Of a DNA stretch of 64,000 nucleotides, positions 48,801 through 57,876 are shown in pieces; position 1 is the stretch's first letter, and each line of letters begins with the position of its first letter. The notes under the pieces are model-generated. The model was given only the letters and a program-made list of their open reading frames with translations. It had not been told where the DNA came from and ran no database searches. The translations under genes and the position numbers were made by a program. This DNA is from Liolophura sinensis (taxonomy: Eukaryota; Mollusca; Polyplacophora; Chitonida; Chitonidae), in contig NC_088300.1 in assembly GCF_032854445.1 (NCBI RefSeq), positions 35,013,608 through 35,077,607 on the forward strand, in the 5' to 3' direction.

Positions 48801-51196
48801 AGCTAGTGTAAAGAGTAATCAGGAGAACTGATGATGGCAAAATAAAGTGCCGAAATACTGAGTTAAAAAATGGGTCTTTTGTTTTACTGAGTTACGCTAC
48901 TCATGTACTCCTATCTGACATACAAACACAACATGTGCAAAGTGATGTTTATTAAAGAGTTCATAACTCTCTTCAACATGCATATCAAACTTCTGAGTAA
49001 AGACATTCAAGCCAGGTTTGCTCCCCTTGCTAATTTCAAATTTATCTTCATTCCTTTGCATGGTACAATGGAATTCCTACACTGGATGATTACAAAAGTC
49101 CATCAAATTATGCAATAAATTTAAACAACGGTATAATGCTAACATAAATTGTGATAAACTGTCCATCAACATACATCAACAGTCTAAAATCTGTCTTTTG
49201 TTCAGTGCCCCTCTCTCGACAGATTTGCCAGTGAACAGTGCCTACATCTTTAATGGCACACACATGTACAGGTACCCCCAAAATAGACATATCCTCAAGG
49301 TCATTTACAGAAAACACGTACATTTAACAACAACTAAGCATGTTTTGCATAAACAGCAAAAACATTCTGCACAAGATAAGGGTAGCTAAAAATACAAGAA
49401 GACTTCTACCTGCACAGCTTTCTTCTATCTTTGTTTTCTCGGGTGCACTGCTAACAAGGGAGGTGGAATTCCAGGCCTGGAAAACAAAAGGCCGCAGCAT
49501 TCAGTAAACACGTGTAGAGCCGGGAACATAGTTTACAGCTCAGAAGGATGAGGAAGGGGGAAACCTCGAAAAATCAGGCATTTTATTAGTTCTATCAGAC
49601 TCTATAATCTGACAGTTGACAAATCAGTAGACAGACAGTCTCTCTTTACAGGCTTTAATTGGCAATTATACCACAGTGTCTTCAGGTGGTTTTGCTAGCT
49701 CCTGGCAAACTGTCCACCATTTCCCCAACTATCTTTCCTCACCAAAGCGTCTTGGCCAGTGAGATCTGCTTGACGCAAACAAAATCAATGTTAAAAGCTT
49801 TGGGTGCTGTAGAAAGACTTTGCGAACACGCGGCCACACAGCCTTGGGTAGATGATCCCCTCAGCAGATCCAGGAAACCTACGCACATCCATACTGAAAT
49901 CAATGGGCTATTGGCATGGACTTAAAAGGTGTGAGCGGTCTGTGTGGACCAAACCAGAAACTACTGCCTAAGATAACAAGCCGTCTGTGAAGTCCCGCAA
50001 ATATCATAGCATAGCGATTCAATTTGGCCGCAAGCAAGAAGGGAGACAGAAAAGAGCTGACCAAGATGAGAACTCCAGTATGCTCTCAGTCTTAATTTTC
50101 GACCAACAGACCATGAGCTTGTCCAGCTTAACATGAAATGTCCACCATGCAACAAAAGCTTTTTACAAATGATTCGGAAGTATGTACTTCAAGGAAATAA
50201 TGGGTTTTGGAGTATAGCAAATTAATCTCAGGTCAACAAACATAACAGGTGGCCTGGAAGCCTTGTAGTTTCTATTGGGGATGTAGATATTGCTAATAGG
50301 CCTACATTTAAATCACATGTTTATAGCAGCTCTAACCCACATCAGATTCATTCCTAATGCTGAATTGCATTTATAATTCATGGACAGAACAATAACATTA
50401 ACTGGGAAAATGATTGAAATAATCACTGAAACAATAAATCAAAAGATATTTAGCTCTCTCACATTTCTACGTAAAAATGGTAGAGTACAGCTCAGTTAAA
50501 CAGTTCAAGTTGCAGTACTGTAATTTCATTTTAGTTGATTAAGGTTTCTAAGCCTTGATCAATCAAAACTATTTTAAGATGAGGCCTAGACAAGGGATTC
50601 ATCCCCATTTTGCAAAGAGTGGAGTTTCTGGTCAGTTTAATATATGATTGATGTTTGACATTGTTACTCAAGAATATCTCACTGGTATGATGATCGTTAG
50701 ATTTATGGGTTTACATAGCGCGATCACGACCAAGGGAGATAACAAATGCACTTTGCCTTTCCTGATGAACCCCCTGGATAAAAATGCTGCGTCCAAGATG
50801 TCCAAGTGTGCAGAAGCTGGTTTTGAACCAGAGAATGATTTCACTGGTCAAAATCTATTGGACTTTATAATTAAAATACAATCAGGTTACATTAATGCAA
50901 TAGTTATATGTACAAAGTGGTTGCTTTCCAGTTACACTTTTGGAAAACATCTTCACTTTTATATTCTTAGGCATGGCATTAAACACATATCAAAAAAAAT
51001 ATATCCACCTTAAAATAAAAAGTGGTAAGGACACTCACTCTCTTAATATCTGCATATTCTGACCTCCCAGTCTTGAGGGTTGTTTCAGATTTCTTCTGTT
51101 CGGGGTGGGTGACACAGCCGACAAGTGGGTAGTGACAAGCTGTGCCTGTACCGGTGATTCTTAAGTGGCTGTCTTCAAAGGGTGTCCGAGATGAGG
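36756..51196 (-). CDS. Unrecognised gene, last five exons (277 residues of C-terminus)
   Basis: Exons 51196-51039, 49476-49410, 46576-46184, 43776-43682 and 36878-36756 all have GT-AG sites, and the intron phases fit (0, 1, 1, 0), leaving one open frame to TAA. I do not recognise the family. Residues 1-75 of this part look folded or semi-folded (HLRITGTG, CHYPLVGCVTH, EYADIKRAWNSTSLVSS). The middle is Ser/Glu/Lys-rich, low in hydrophobics and probably disordered, with an acidic motif IVDIDEEELLASGGS. The end IVASIKENAEQRQKDFEKL and onward is a charged helix, likely coiled coil, closing with LTQENTRE. This looks like an adaptor or scaffold, but that is a guess. The first codons lie upstream. 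An alternative path through 42906-43137 and 37615-37640 would also keep frame. Confidence 0.75.
36879..40244. other. Intron DNA of the unrecognised gene
   Basis: Last intron, 3' half. Apart from the 26-nt candidate exon I see no coding signal. An 86-codon plus-strand frame at 39408-39668 has no support. Confidence 0.5.
37615..37640 (-). CDS. Candidate 26-nt microexon of the unrecognised gene
   Basis: TAACACCACAG acceptor and CCATT|GTAAGT donor enclose 26 nt, phase 1 to 0, encoding AFGEHSSI directly before ENAEQRQK. It is only usable if preceded by a phase-1 exon, which the 42906-43137 segment supplies. It could be a chance pair of sites. Confidence 0.35.
40245..41060. repeat. Degenerate minisatellite of about 60-70-bp units
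   Basis: Recurring blocks: GTCCATGGAACA, TTTGTCAATGGGATCTT and GGCAAATGAAATACCACACTG, at irregular 60-70-bp steps (TTGTCAATGGGATCT near 40368, 40439 and 40570). It decays at both ends. It lies in the last intron of the unrecognised gene. Confidence 0.7.
41061..42330. other. Intron DNA of the unrecognised gene
   Basis: AT-rich, no exon or named repeat seen. Confidence 0.45.
42331..42455. mobile_element. 125-bp MITE
   Basis: GGGACGGTTTCATGCAGC at the left and GCTTCATGATAACGGACCC at the right are imperfect inverted ends. ACTTAGCTA and TAGCTAAG repeat inside. Elements with GGTTTCATGAAGC-type ends are common in marine invertebrate genomes in my experience. No duplication is evident. Confidence 0.7.
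42476..42580. repeat. 16-17-bp tandem repeat
   Basis: Units of the type CTGGAATACTGTAATC repeat about six times with substitutions, immediately right of the MITE. Confidence 0.75.
42906..43137 (-). CDS. Candidate 232-nt alternative exon of the unrecognised gene
   Basis: Open throughout between TTGTTTTTTAG and CTCAAAG|GTAAAG, phase 0 to 1, encoding VMVTISGPAALQGLFKLSL and onward. With the 26-nt microexon it makes a 258-nt (86-codon) frame-neutral cassette between the two firm exons. The composition is less coding-like than the neighbours, and direct joining of 43682 to 36878 makes a better continuous helix, so this may be optional or spurious. Confidence 0.3.
43321..43582 (+). mobile_element. 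SINE family 1, full length reference copy
   Basis: The head GGGGCCTCCGTGGCCGAGGGGGTTAGCGC has box A (TGGCCGAGGGGGTTAGCGC), of the tRNA-Leu/Ser pattern. Box-B-like GTGAGTTCAGGTCC, then the conserved body and an AATAAA-type end follow. The perfect 10-bp duplication TATCTTTTGC is at 43311-43320 and 43583-43592. It lies in an intron, about 100 bp from the 43682 exon. Confidence 0.96.
43682..43776 (-). CDS. Unrecognised gene, internal exon (95 nt)
   Basis: Between GTGTTTACAG and ATCAAG|GTAAGC, phase 1 to 0. It encodes (N)VEDQAEEGQTGEIKTLTT and SSEAIVASIK, the acidic linker into the C-terminal helix. A full-length SINE lies about 100 bp downstream in the intron. Confidence 0.82.
43826..44540. repeat. 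Degenerate ACATCACAGCTGACAGACA repeat
   Basis: Clusters of ACATCACAGCT, GACAGACAACATCAC and related words at irregular 18-40-bp spacing over about 700 bp, including a unique insert at about 44090-44270. It is an old, broken minisatellite in an intron. Confidence 0.6.
45123..45328 (-). mobile_element. SINE family 1, minus, 5' truncated, with 12-bp duplication
   Basis: The tail (TATTT)n then TTTGATTGGTGTTTTACGCC, well conserved through to box B and GCGACCGCATTGGTG, where the head is cut. The perfect duplication GCTTATTAAGTA is at 45111-45122 and 45329-45340. This is one of the least diverged copies and therefore young. Confidence 0.95.
46184..46576 (-). CDS. Unrecognised gene, large internal exon (393 nt)
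   Basis: Acceptor TTCTTCTTTTTTCTAAG, donor GAAA|GTAAGA, phase 1 to 1, so 131 codons with skipping neutral to frame. Encodes a Ser/Lys/Glu-rich, probably disordered stretch: LRVVARSMPPENNSLVRAKQ at the start, PKGSQQLSPKPHAAPIIS in the middle, then IVDIDEEELLASGG and SREDLSDTQENKE. The SP and SQ sites are potential phosphosites only. In-frame ATG at 46553 is inside the exon and need not be a start. Confidence 0.82.
46968..47185 (-). mobile_element. SINE family 1, minus, internally deleted
   Basis: TTTATTTATTTATACGTTTGATTGG, a damaged body, then CAGCCGCATTGGTGAGAGGCTCCTGGGTCACTGAGCCGTGC and GGCCTGCTAACCCCCTTG, the complement of the head and box A. Confidence 0.9.
48429..48902. mobile_element. 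Hairpin element family H1, long form with five 80-bp units
   Basis: The inverted ends GAGTAGCGTAACTC / GAGTTACGCTACTC extend to arms of about 72 bp (left through TTGGCACTTTATTTTGCCATCATCAG). Between them, ATGATGGCAAAATAAAGTGCC-type blocks repeat at exactly 80-bp steps (48511, 48591, 48671, 48751, 48831). Each unit contains the sequence of one arm, so the array arose by expansion of one arm plus centre. It has no coding capacity. Confidence 0.93.
49410..49476 (-). CDS. Unrecognised gene, internal exon (67 nt)
   Basis: Between GTTTTCCAG and GTGCAG|GTAGAA, phase 0 to 1. It encodes AWNSTSLVSSAPEKTKIEES and CA. Joined upstream it gives YADIKR-AWNSTS, and downstream ESCA-ALRVVARS. Confidence 0.78.
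51039..51196 (-). CDS. Unrecognised gene, internal exon (158 nt)
   Basis: Between TATGTTTGCAG and AAGAGA|GTGAGT, phase 1 to 0. It encodes SSRTPFEDSHLRITGTG, ACHYPLVGCVTHPEQKK and TGRSEYADIKR. This is the most 5' exon I hold with confidence; three candidate preceding exons of the right exit phase lie at 53172-53199, 54554-54581 and 54693-54725. Confidence 0.78.
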
Positions 51197-53171
51197 CTGC
51201 AAACATAAACAAGAACAGATTGATTAGGCTGTGAGCTAATCAATGCCTCTAATAATTTCCCACCAAATGACAGTGGTACATGCAGAGCTGTCATGACTGT
51301 AGCTATGACATAACAAAGCATGAATCTGATGAGAAACTTGGCATCTAATGCGACGCTTGATGTCATGACTGAGTGCGAAGAACAATGGAGCAGTGCTGGT
51401 AAATTCATCAAAGGTATGCTGCTGGCTGCTGTCAACAGCTGGAAGTTACCGAGGTGTCGCATTTCCGGTAAAGGTAGTATTAATCTCACAGGTTCAAGGT
51501 CTGACAAAGTCCAGGTGTGCTGGACAATTGGCCTGAAAGACATGCCAGTGTAGCATGTACAGGTTACATCATTTGATGCATGTGCAACTCTACCTGTACT
51601 ACTGTATTTGCCCAAAGAATTCAAACAGTACATTTTTAGGGGGTGAATAAAATAAAATATCTTCGGTGATGAATTTAACACATTTTTTTCATAAGGATAC
51701 TATCAAAACAACTTTTTAATATCACTAGAGGTCTGAGAATCAGGCAAAATGAGTAAATGTAGATAAGGATGAAATATCAGGTCAAATACAGTGCTCCAGC
51801 TCTTCCAGGCATCTAACATGGAAATAATAAGCAAGCTATTCATGGCCAGCCTATATTCCTCTTCACTCAGATATCAAATAGCATTATGTAAGTCACCCTT
51901 GTCTAGAGCCACAATGCACAGGCTTCTACAAACTGTATCTCTTCTTCTGAGCCTTATAATGAGGAAATCTGAGCCAGGTATTATTTACCTCTGCCTGGTA
52001 GTGTTAATCAACAGATGTAAATATCGAGACACTGTATACCAGAATTAAGAAGTTTCGACCATGCTCTCACAAAAAAATTACAATTGAAATAACACGACTG
52101 AATGGAACATAATATTAGACAGCGTGAACATAATTGTCATCATGAAACTTTATTGAGTGTGGTGTTATACAACAATTAAAAAAAAAAAGAAGAGATAAAA
52201 AAAAAAAAAAAACTTCCTTCCCTTGTTAATACAGTACAATAATAACCTTCCAGAGAGTAAACAACATAATGCTACAGTACTTTCCTCATGGACATACTTT
52301 CCTCAATTCCATTCTTAAAAAATATATAGTCAACTGTACAGAATGAAATATAATACAGCTTGGAGCACATCACAACTTCTGGCACACACACACACAGGCC
52401 AAAATGTTTATAATCAATGATCGTGCCATCAGCTGAGTCCTTACGAAAGGACTGAATGTCACTACAGAGTTATAGTCACCCAGGGACCATTCAGAGACCA
52501 ATCAAGTAGCACTTCCTGTCAGACCCAGAACACATTGGTGTTGTTGTTTACAAGGTGGACAACTCATTACTTGAGCCACAAAACACCTGTCATCACATCC
52601 TGGTAACCATTGCACAGTCAGTGTTTCATATTATGGGCAATGTTATCAAATGACAAAAGTTTACAATACAGCTGTGTACATAGGATCTGTACGTATTTTG
52701 AGCCCCTTGGCTCATTTTAAGCTGCAATGGTACCTCATGAACCATGTGCAAGAACTCACACCAAATTCATGACCAAATATACTAAGGACAATGCAGTAAA
52801 TTAACTTTTGAACGAGGTTCTGGCTTCTTTTCTTTTTTAAGACTGGTTGAGAAAATCAGCTAAAAACAAAACTGAAGTAAAAAGCCATTGTTCTTGCAGT
52901 GAATGCAGATTCTCAAGATGAATATGAAAAATCTCATTGGCCAGCAAAAGACCTAACTAAAACAATTTTTCTGTTTGATGTGTGATTATTTAATGTTTAA
53001 CTTTAAAGGAGATCTCCATAATGCCTTTATCTCCATGCTAAACATTCCCTATGCACCATATTGATGTCATATTTTTAGTCTGTAAACTGCATTTACAAAA
53101 ATAAAATGTTAACTAGTTCCTCTTAAAAAACCCCTCAAAAACATTAAAGTTGGACTGCCTGCCTAACTTGC
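51197..53171. other. Presumed intron or upstream DNA
   Basis: No supported exon. Contains A-rich tracts near 52170-52210. Confidence 0.4.
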
Positions 53172-53199
53172 CTGCCTCGGAGCCCTGGCCGAGTGACAT
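53172..53199 (-). CDS. Candidate alternative first exon with GC donor
   Basis: ATG TCA CTC GGC CAG GGC TCC GAG GCA G, then GCAAGT, a strong GC-type donor (AG|GCAAGT). Exit phase 1 matches the 51196 exon and would give MSLGQGSEA-ASSRTPFEDS. The local GC is higher than around. There is no transcript evidence and GC donors are rare, so this is tentative. Confidence 0.3.
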
Positions 53200-54553
53200 C
53201 TTGCCATAACCCTCCGCCGTATTTAGTCAGAAGCACTGTAGAGCACCAGAATGGGGACAAATCCACAGCTACGTACATAAGATGAGCTTAATCTGTAATT
53301 ATCCCTATGTGTGCACCTCCTAATTGGAAGACTGCAGTAAAACAGTTTTACAGCGCATATTTTGGAAGACAACAGAGTTACACTGGATCCTTGAATAGCA
53401 AGTAGCCGATATGATAATTGCTTTTCGTTCACGTTTCGGCCAATGTATATGACACAAAGGCGATCCTGTCTGATTTGCTGGACATGAATTGGACATTGAT
53501 GGGAAGATGGTAGTGCCAGTGGAGGATTTAGCATGGTTTCACAATCTACAGATTTAAATAGCCAGGTCAAGTTGCATGCGAGCAATAGCATAGGTGACAC
53601 GATCATAGCACTCAGTTGTTCAAATATGATGAAAGGAGCAATCATGACAATATTATGTTTTTAAAAATATCCCTGGTAAAAATCAATAAATCTTGAACTG
53701 AATGGAAAGAACAATTGGGAACTTGTAGAAATACAAATTCAAATTTTGTTGTCCCCATTTTCTCCATCTCTGACACTGCAGGCTTCAAGGTATGGTATGC
53801 AGTTTGGACAGGCCTGGAACTAGAGATCTACTTGGTGTTTCTCATGCTCACTTGAAACAGTTATGGATAAGTGCGGTTAGAATGCCAATTTGGGCCTACA
53901 CAACTGTTGAGTTCTAAATGTCACTGCAACAAAATGGTATAGATTGTAATATTTTAAACATATGCAATAAGAAAGATATATATACCATGTGTTCTTGGAT
54001 TAATAATGAAAACTCAAGGTTGAACATATAGGTATTACAACAGACAATGCATATTTAACAGTGAGCCAGTACACCCTATACATTTAATTGAGAGATCTAA
54101 TATTCATGGAAGATCAAAAAAAAAAAAATCTCAATGCTAATTTGTCAAATGTTTAACAGCTAATAAGAAATGCACAATTAACAAAGAGCTCCAAGAGTAA
54201 AATGGAGACACAAGCACAACAGTTTACACACCTTGAAAAAGATAACGAATCATGATAAAGTGAATGTAGTCAGAAAATGTCCTTAGCTGGACAGACATTA
54301 CCTTGGGTGAATCATAAAAGCCAATAGTTTATGTACATATCCCAAGGTCCTAAACAATACCAACATTTTAGAATATATGTTCATTATTGTCACCTCATTT
54401 TCTACTCATCACCTTACTGGACAATTTTCCCCCTGTCCACCACTATGACTTCCTCAACTGGCTTCACTGCAAATTGGATGGAATGCCCTTGAGGCTCAAG
54501 CCAGCATCAGCAGCAAGCAACGTCAAGTAATAAACATGGGATGATACATTAAC

Positions 54554-54581
54554 CTGTGATATTGAGATCATCAGCGAGAGG
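54554..54581 (-). CDS. Candidate 28-nt microexon
   Basis: TTTTCCTGTTGCAG acceptor and ATCACAG|GTTAAT donor. Read in phase 0 it gives PLADDLNIT and leaves phase 1, as the 51196 exon requires. It cannot follow the 54693-54725 exon read as KKATNELSRT, because that order hits TGA. Confidence 0.35.
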
Positions 54582-54692
54582 CTGCAACAGGAAAATATTT
54601 GAGGTCCTTCCTTTAACAAGTGTGGCCTTTAGAAGAAAGACAAACACTCAGCATCTACCTGGGAGCATGTAATTAACGCCATTCAACTTTAC

Positions 54693-54725
54693 CTGTACGT
54701 GACAGCTCATTGGTGGCTTTCTTGC
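54693..54725 (-). CDS. Candidate 33-nt microexon
   Basis: ATTAATACAG acceptor and CGTACAG|GTAAAG donor. Read phase 1 to 1 it encodes KKATNELSRT and joins the 51196 exon as SRT-ASSRTPFED. Read phase 0 it gives ARKPPMSCHVQ, which could precede the 28-nt exon. The first reading looks more natural. Confidence 0.4.
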
Positions 54726-55717
54726 CTGTATTAATTAACACTTCACTGTATAGATCGAGACACTAACAATAGTCTCAATGCTTTTAGAATCAGAATATTA
54801 TTTAAAATAATTTTAGAATATTATTACATATTAAATAGGATATATACTGATATTAATGACTTGTTTACTTGAGCAAATCTCCAAATTAATGACAAAATCA
54901 AAGCCATTCGGTATACGTAAAGTTCTTCAACCATATACTAGTATATATAAACAGGTATGCTCATTATGGTGGGACGAAACAAAGCATAACCTGGAGGAAA
55001 ACGTGATGGTGGAAGATGACTGGCTGTCTTTATTACTGACCATAACAAGTAACTTGACTTGGGGACAGTTTTGAAGAGTTTATATGCCACTGCTGGCCTC
55101 ACACAAGAAAGGAATTAATTAAAAGGCAAGATCTGAGATTGTTGTCAGCTGGATTCGGGAAAGGAAACGAGATATTCCATCTTAATGCAAATAGTTTCGC
55201 CTGGTCTTTCGTCCTCAGAGCACATTTTGTAGCAATTAATTGGGCAATTTGTTTGCTGACAGGCCCATTACTTATCCTGGAGGAGATATTTCAGCAAATC
55301 CTTGGTAACAAATTGAACCAGCGCTCTCTCGAGGGGACTAATGTGGGAAACCTAGAGAATATTACCAATACCACAGTAATGTAACATACCTGATAGTATT
55401 GACAATTCTGGGAATGCCACACACATCATGGGCTTTCTATGTGTTAGCTGGGCTATATTTTCATAGGCAAAAACAAAAGGCCCATGTGTTGCACTGTTTG
55501 ATTACGTATGAAAATTCAAACAGAAAAAACATTCAAATCTCTTGTCAGACAGTCAATATACCTTCCATGTACAGTTACATGTCAACAAGGAAAGGCAATG
55601 TATTCATCACCCAACCATGCCAACTGAAATTCATCTGATCCATCTAGAGGACTTAGACCTGCGGACAAGATAAACACATTTCTCCAAAACTGAATTCTAT
55701 TTATTAGGTCTATAATC

Positions 55718-55856
55718 CTCTCTGGTCGTGCGTGGGAAGGTCTGCCAGCAGCCTGGAAGTGGCCAATGATCTCGCATCATAATATTGGTCACTGTATTGG
55801 AAAAATATATATTCTTCAGTATGCCGTAAAACACCAATGAAATCAATAAATAAATT
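55718..55856 (+). mobile_element. SINE family 1, 5' truncated, diverged
   Basis: CGTGCGTGGGAAGGTCTGCCAGCAGCCTG, a TAATATTGGTCACTGT block, AGTATGCCGTAAAACACCAATG and an (AAATA)n end. TCTATAAT occurs on both flanks as a possible short duplication. Confidence 0.85.
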
Positions 55857-56033
55857 TGTTCTATAATACCATACTGTTGAATAATGCACTTACATGATAA
55901 TGCTCAGCTGTGACATCTTTGATGCCCAATATCACATATAAATAAATACAATGTAAATGTATGGATGAAAAACAAAATCACCCCCACACTTCTCTTATTT
56001 ATAATGTAACTTTTTTTAAGATCGCAAAATACA

Positions 56034-56401
56034 CCCCGTTCACACGGGCAAAGTTAAGCCGGTTTAAATCCAAAAGTGGCTTTGAGCACAAAGCGAGGGC
56101 ATTTAATCCGGTTTATTAGCCCCTGCAAACGACGTGGCGTCAAGCCAGTTTCAGGTCGTAAGCCGGTTTATCTGTGGCGTGTGAACGGTAATTAAATTAA
56201 ATGTCCTGGATACATGGAAGGCAGGATGACGTTACAATTACTAAACCGGCTTAAATCTGACCTTGTGAACGGACAAATTCCTGAACTGGCTTAAACCCGG
56301 CTTGGTCACATGGTCGTGTGAAAGTACACACTTTTACAACTTGCTTCGATTTATACCGGCTGAGATTTGATCTGGATTAAATTCTGCCCATGTGAACGGG
56401 G
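56034..56401. mobile_element. 368-bp MITE with 17-bp inverted ends
   Basis: The left end CCCCGTTCACACGGGCA and right end TGCCCATGTGAACGGGG are inverted with one mismatch. Inside, AAGCCGGTTTA and TAAACCGGCTTAA words recur in both orientations, giving a mostly palindromic interior. No ORF and no clear duplication. Confidence 0.88.
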
Positions 56402-57737
56402 TAATAGTTAGGCATCCTTCAATTTTCAGTTGCCTTTCCTGCCCCAATTTAGAACAAAAAAATTTTAATGATGTAATATAATACTGAGAGTAAGGAGTAA
56501 CCAAAATCCGAACTACAACATAAACTAATGCAATTATCTTACTTAATAGTTGGTCCAGTCATCCTCCCTCAGGGGCACCACATGTGAGGATGTGAATCTA
56601 TGGTTCTTGTAAGAGACTGCCCTAAGGATGTTTGGGAGTCTTGCAGTCAGTCACAGCTCCCACACACATCCATAATAGCGCACACTCCACAAATTCACCT
56701 TAAACTATAAAACCAACTTGAGTACTTTCACCTTCCTGTTTGTCCAATTTGTTTTATTTCAGTCAGTGGAAAGCAGTGTGCATGAAAAACTGCTTCCAGT
56801 CCCTTGTGAGTTAGCTAATGAAGAGACGTGTTCAATACCGAGCTGCCAGCCAAAATTAACCTTCATTTATATGGTAATGTTCTTTTTTAAGGATTCTACA
56901 AATAGCTGGTTCTTGCATGTATATGCATCTTGAACCGGATTTGTCAGGAATGATATAAGGTGTGTGGCTGGCCCATTATCCTCACCCCCTTAACCTTACA
57001 TTTTCAGTGGATATCAGCATGTGTTCCAGTACAGAGAGGGATGAACAGGTGCTGTGAGGCACAGTGTGTGGGAGGGAGCTGACATCTTGCTTTCTGACTG
57101 AAATAGGTTCAATACAGTCAGGAGAGTATTTGTAGCATTTCCGTCACCTTTTCGTTTTTTGAAAACACATATCTTGACCATGCCCTTTCTGCAAATTGAT
57201 TTTGTCCATAAAACTATTTTTGCTTGATAAACCAGGTTAGCAGCTTCACAGAAAGTATCAATCAGTCCTAACTCTCAATATGCCTATAAATATGCACCAT
57301 GTAAACATGCGACAAGGTTAAAGGAATCTACCACATAGCCACAGAAAGTAAGGCACCTCTTCTTTAACCCCAATGTCCTGATGACTAGCTGCGAATTAGC
57401 CCTGCCAGGAAGATATATTGATTTGACAAATTGTTTCATTTGATGGGAACCCTGTGATCAAGGTTTTTTCCTTCTTCCTGCCATGACAGTCAGATAGCAA
57501 ACTACTCAGAGAATTATCATCCATGCAGCTCTCTTAGGAAAATCAATTTATAAACTAATCAAAAGATACAGAATTTATATAGCCTTACAGATAGCGACAC
57601 AAACAAAACAAAGAAAAAAAAAAAAAAAAAAAAAAAAACAACACTTATTTACATCTTAATAACAGGAGATTAAGAGAAATAGCACTTTTACATAAGAGCA
57701 TACAATCATGCACACAGACACTTCAAGATAGTACAAA
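56402..57737. other. No supported gene
   Basis: No exon with paired sites or recognised repeat seen, apart from an A-run at 57613-57638. Confidence 0.45.
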
Positions 57738-57876
57738 AAGTATTTATTTATTTGATTGGTGTTTTACGCCGTACTCAAGAATATTTCACTTATACGACGG
57801 CAGCCAGCATTATGGTGGAAGGAAACCGGGCAAAGCCCGGTGGAAACCCACGACCATCCGCAGGTTGCTGGCAGAC
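57738..57876 (-). mobile_element. SINE family 1, minus, 5' truncated
   Basis: (TATT)n TGATTGGTGTTTTACGCCGTACTCAAGAATATTTCAC, then GACGGCAGCCAGCATTATGGTGG and CCACGACCATCCGCAGGTTGCTGGCAGACC, where it ends. Very well conserved. Confidence 0.93.

Noticed and set aside
51175-51681. 168-codon minus-strand frame
   Set aside because: It begins at GTG, not ATG, overlaps the 51039-51196 exon in another frame, and resembles no protein I know.
53223-53645. 140-codon minus-strand ATG frame just upstream of the 53172-53199 candidate exon
   Set aside because: No recognised family, uneven composition and no splice logic. It may be 5' leader or chance, so it is not listed as a gene.
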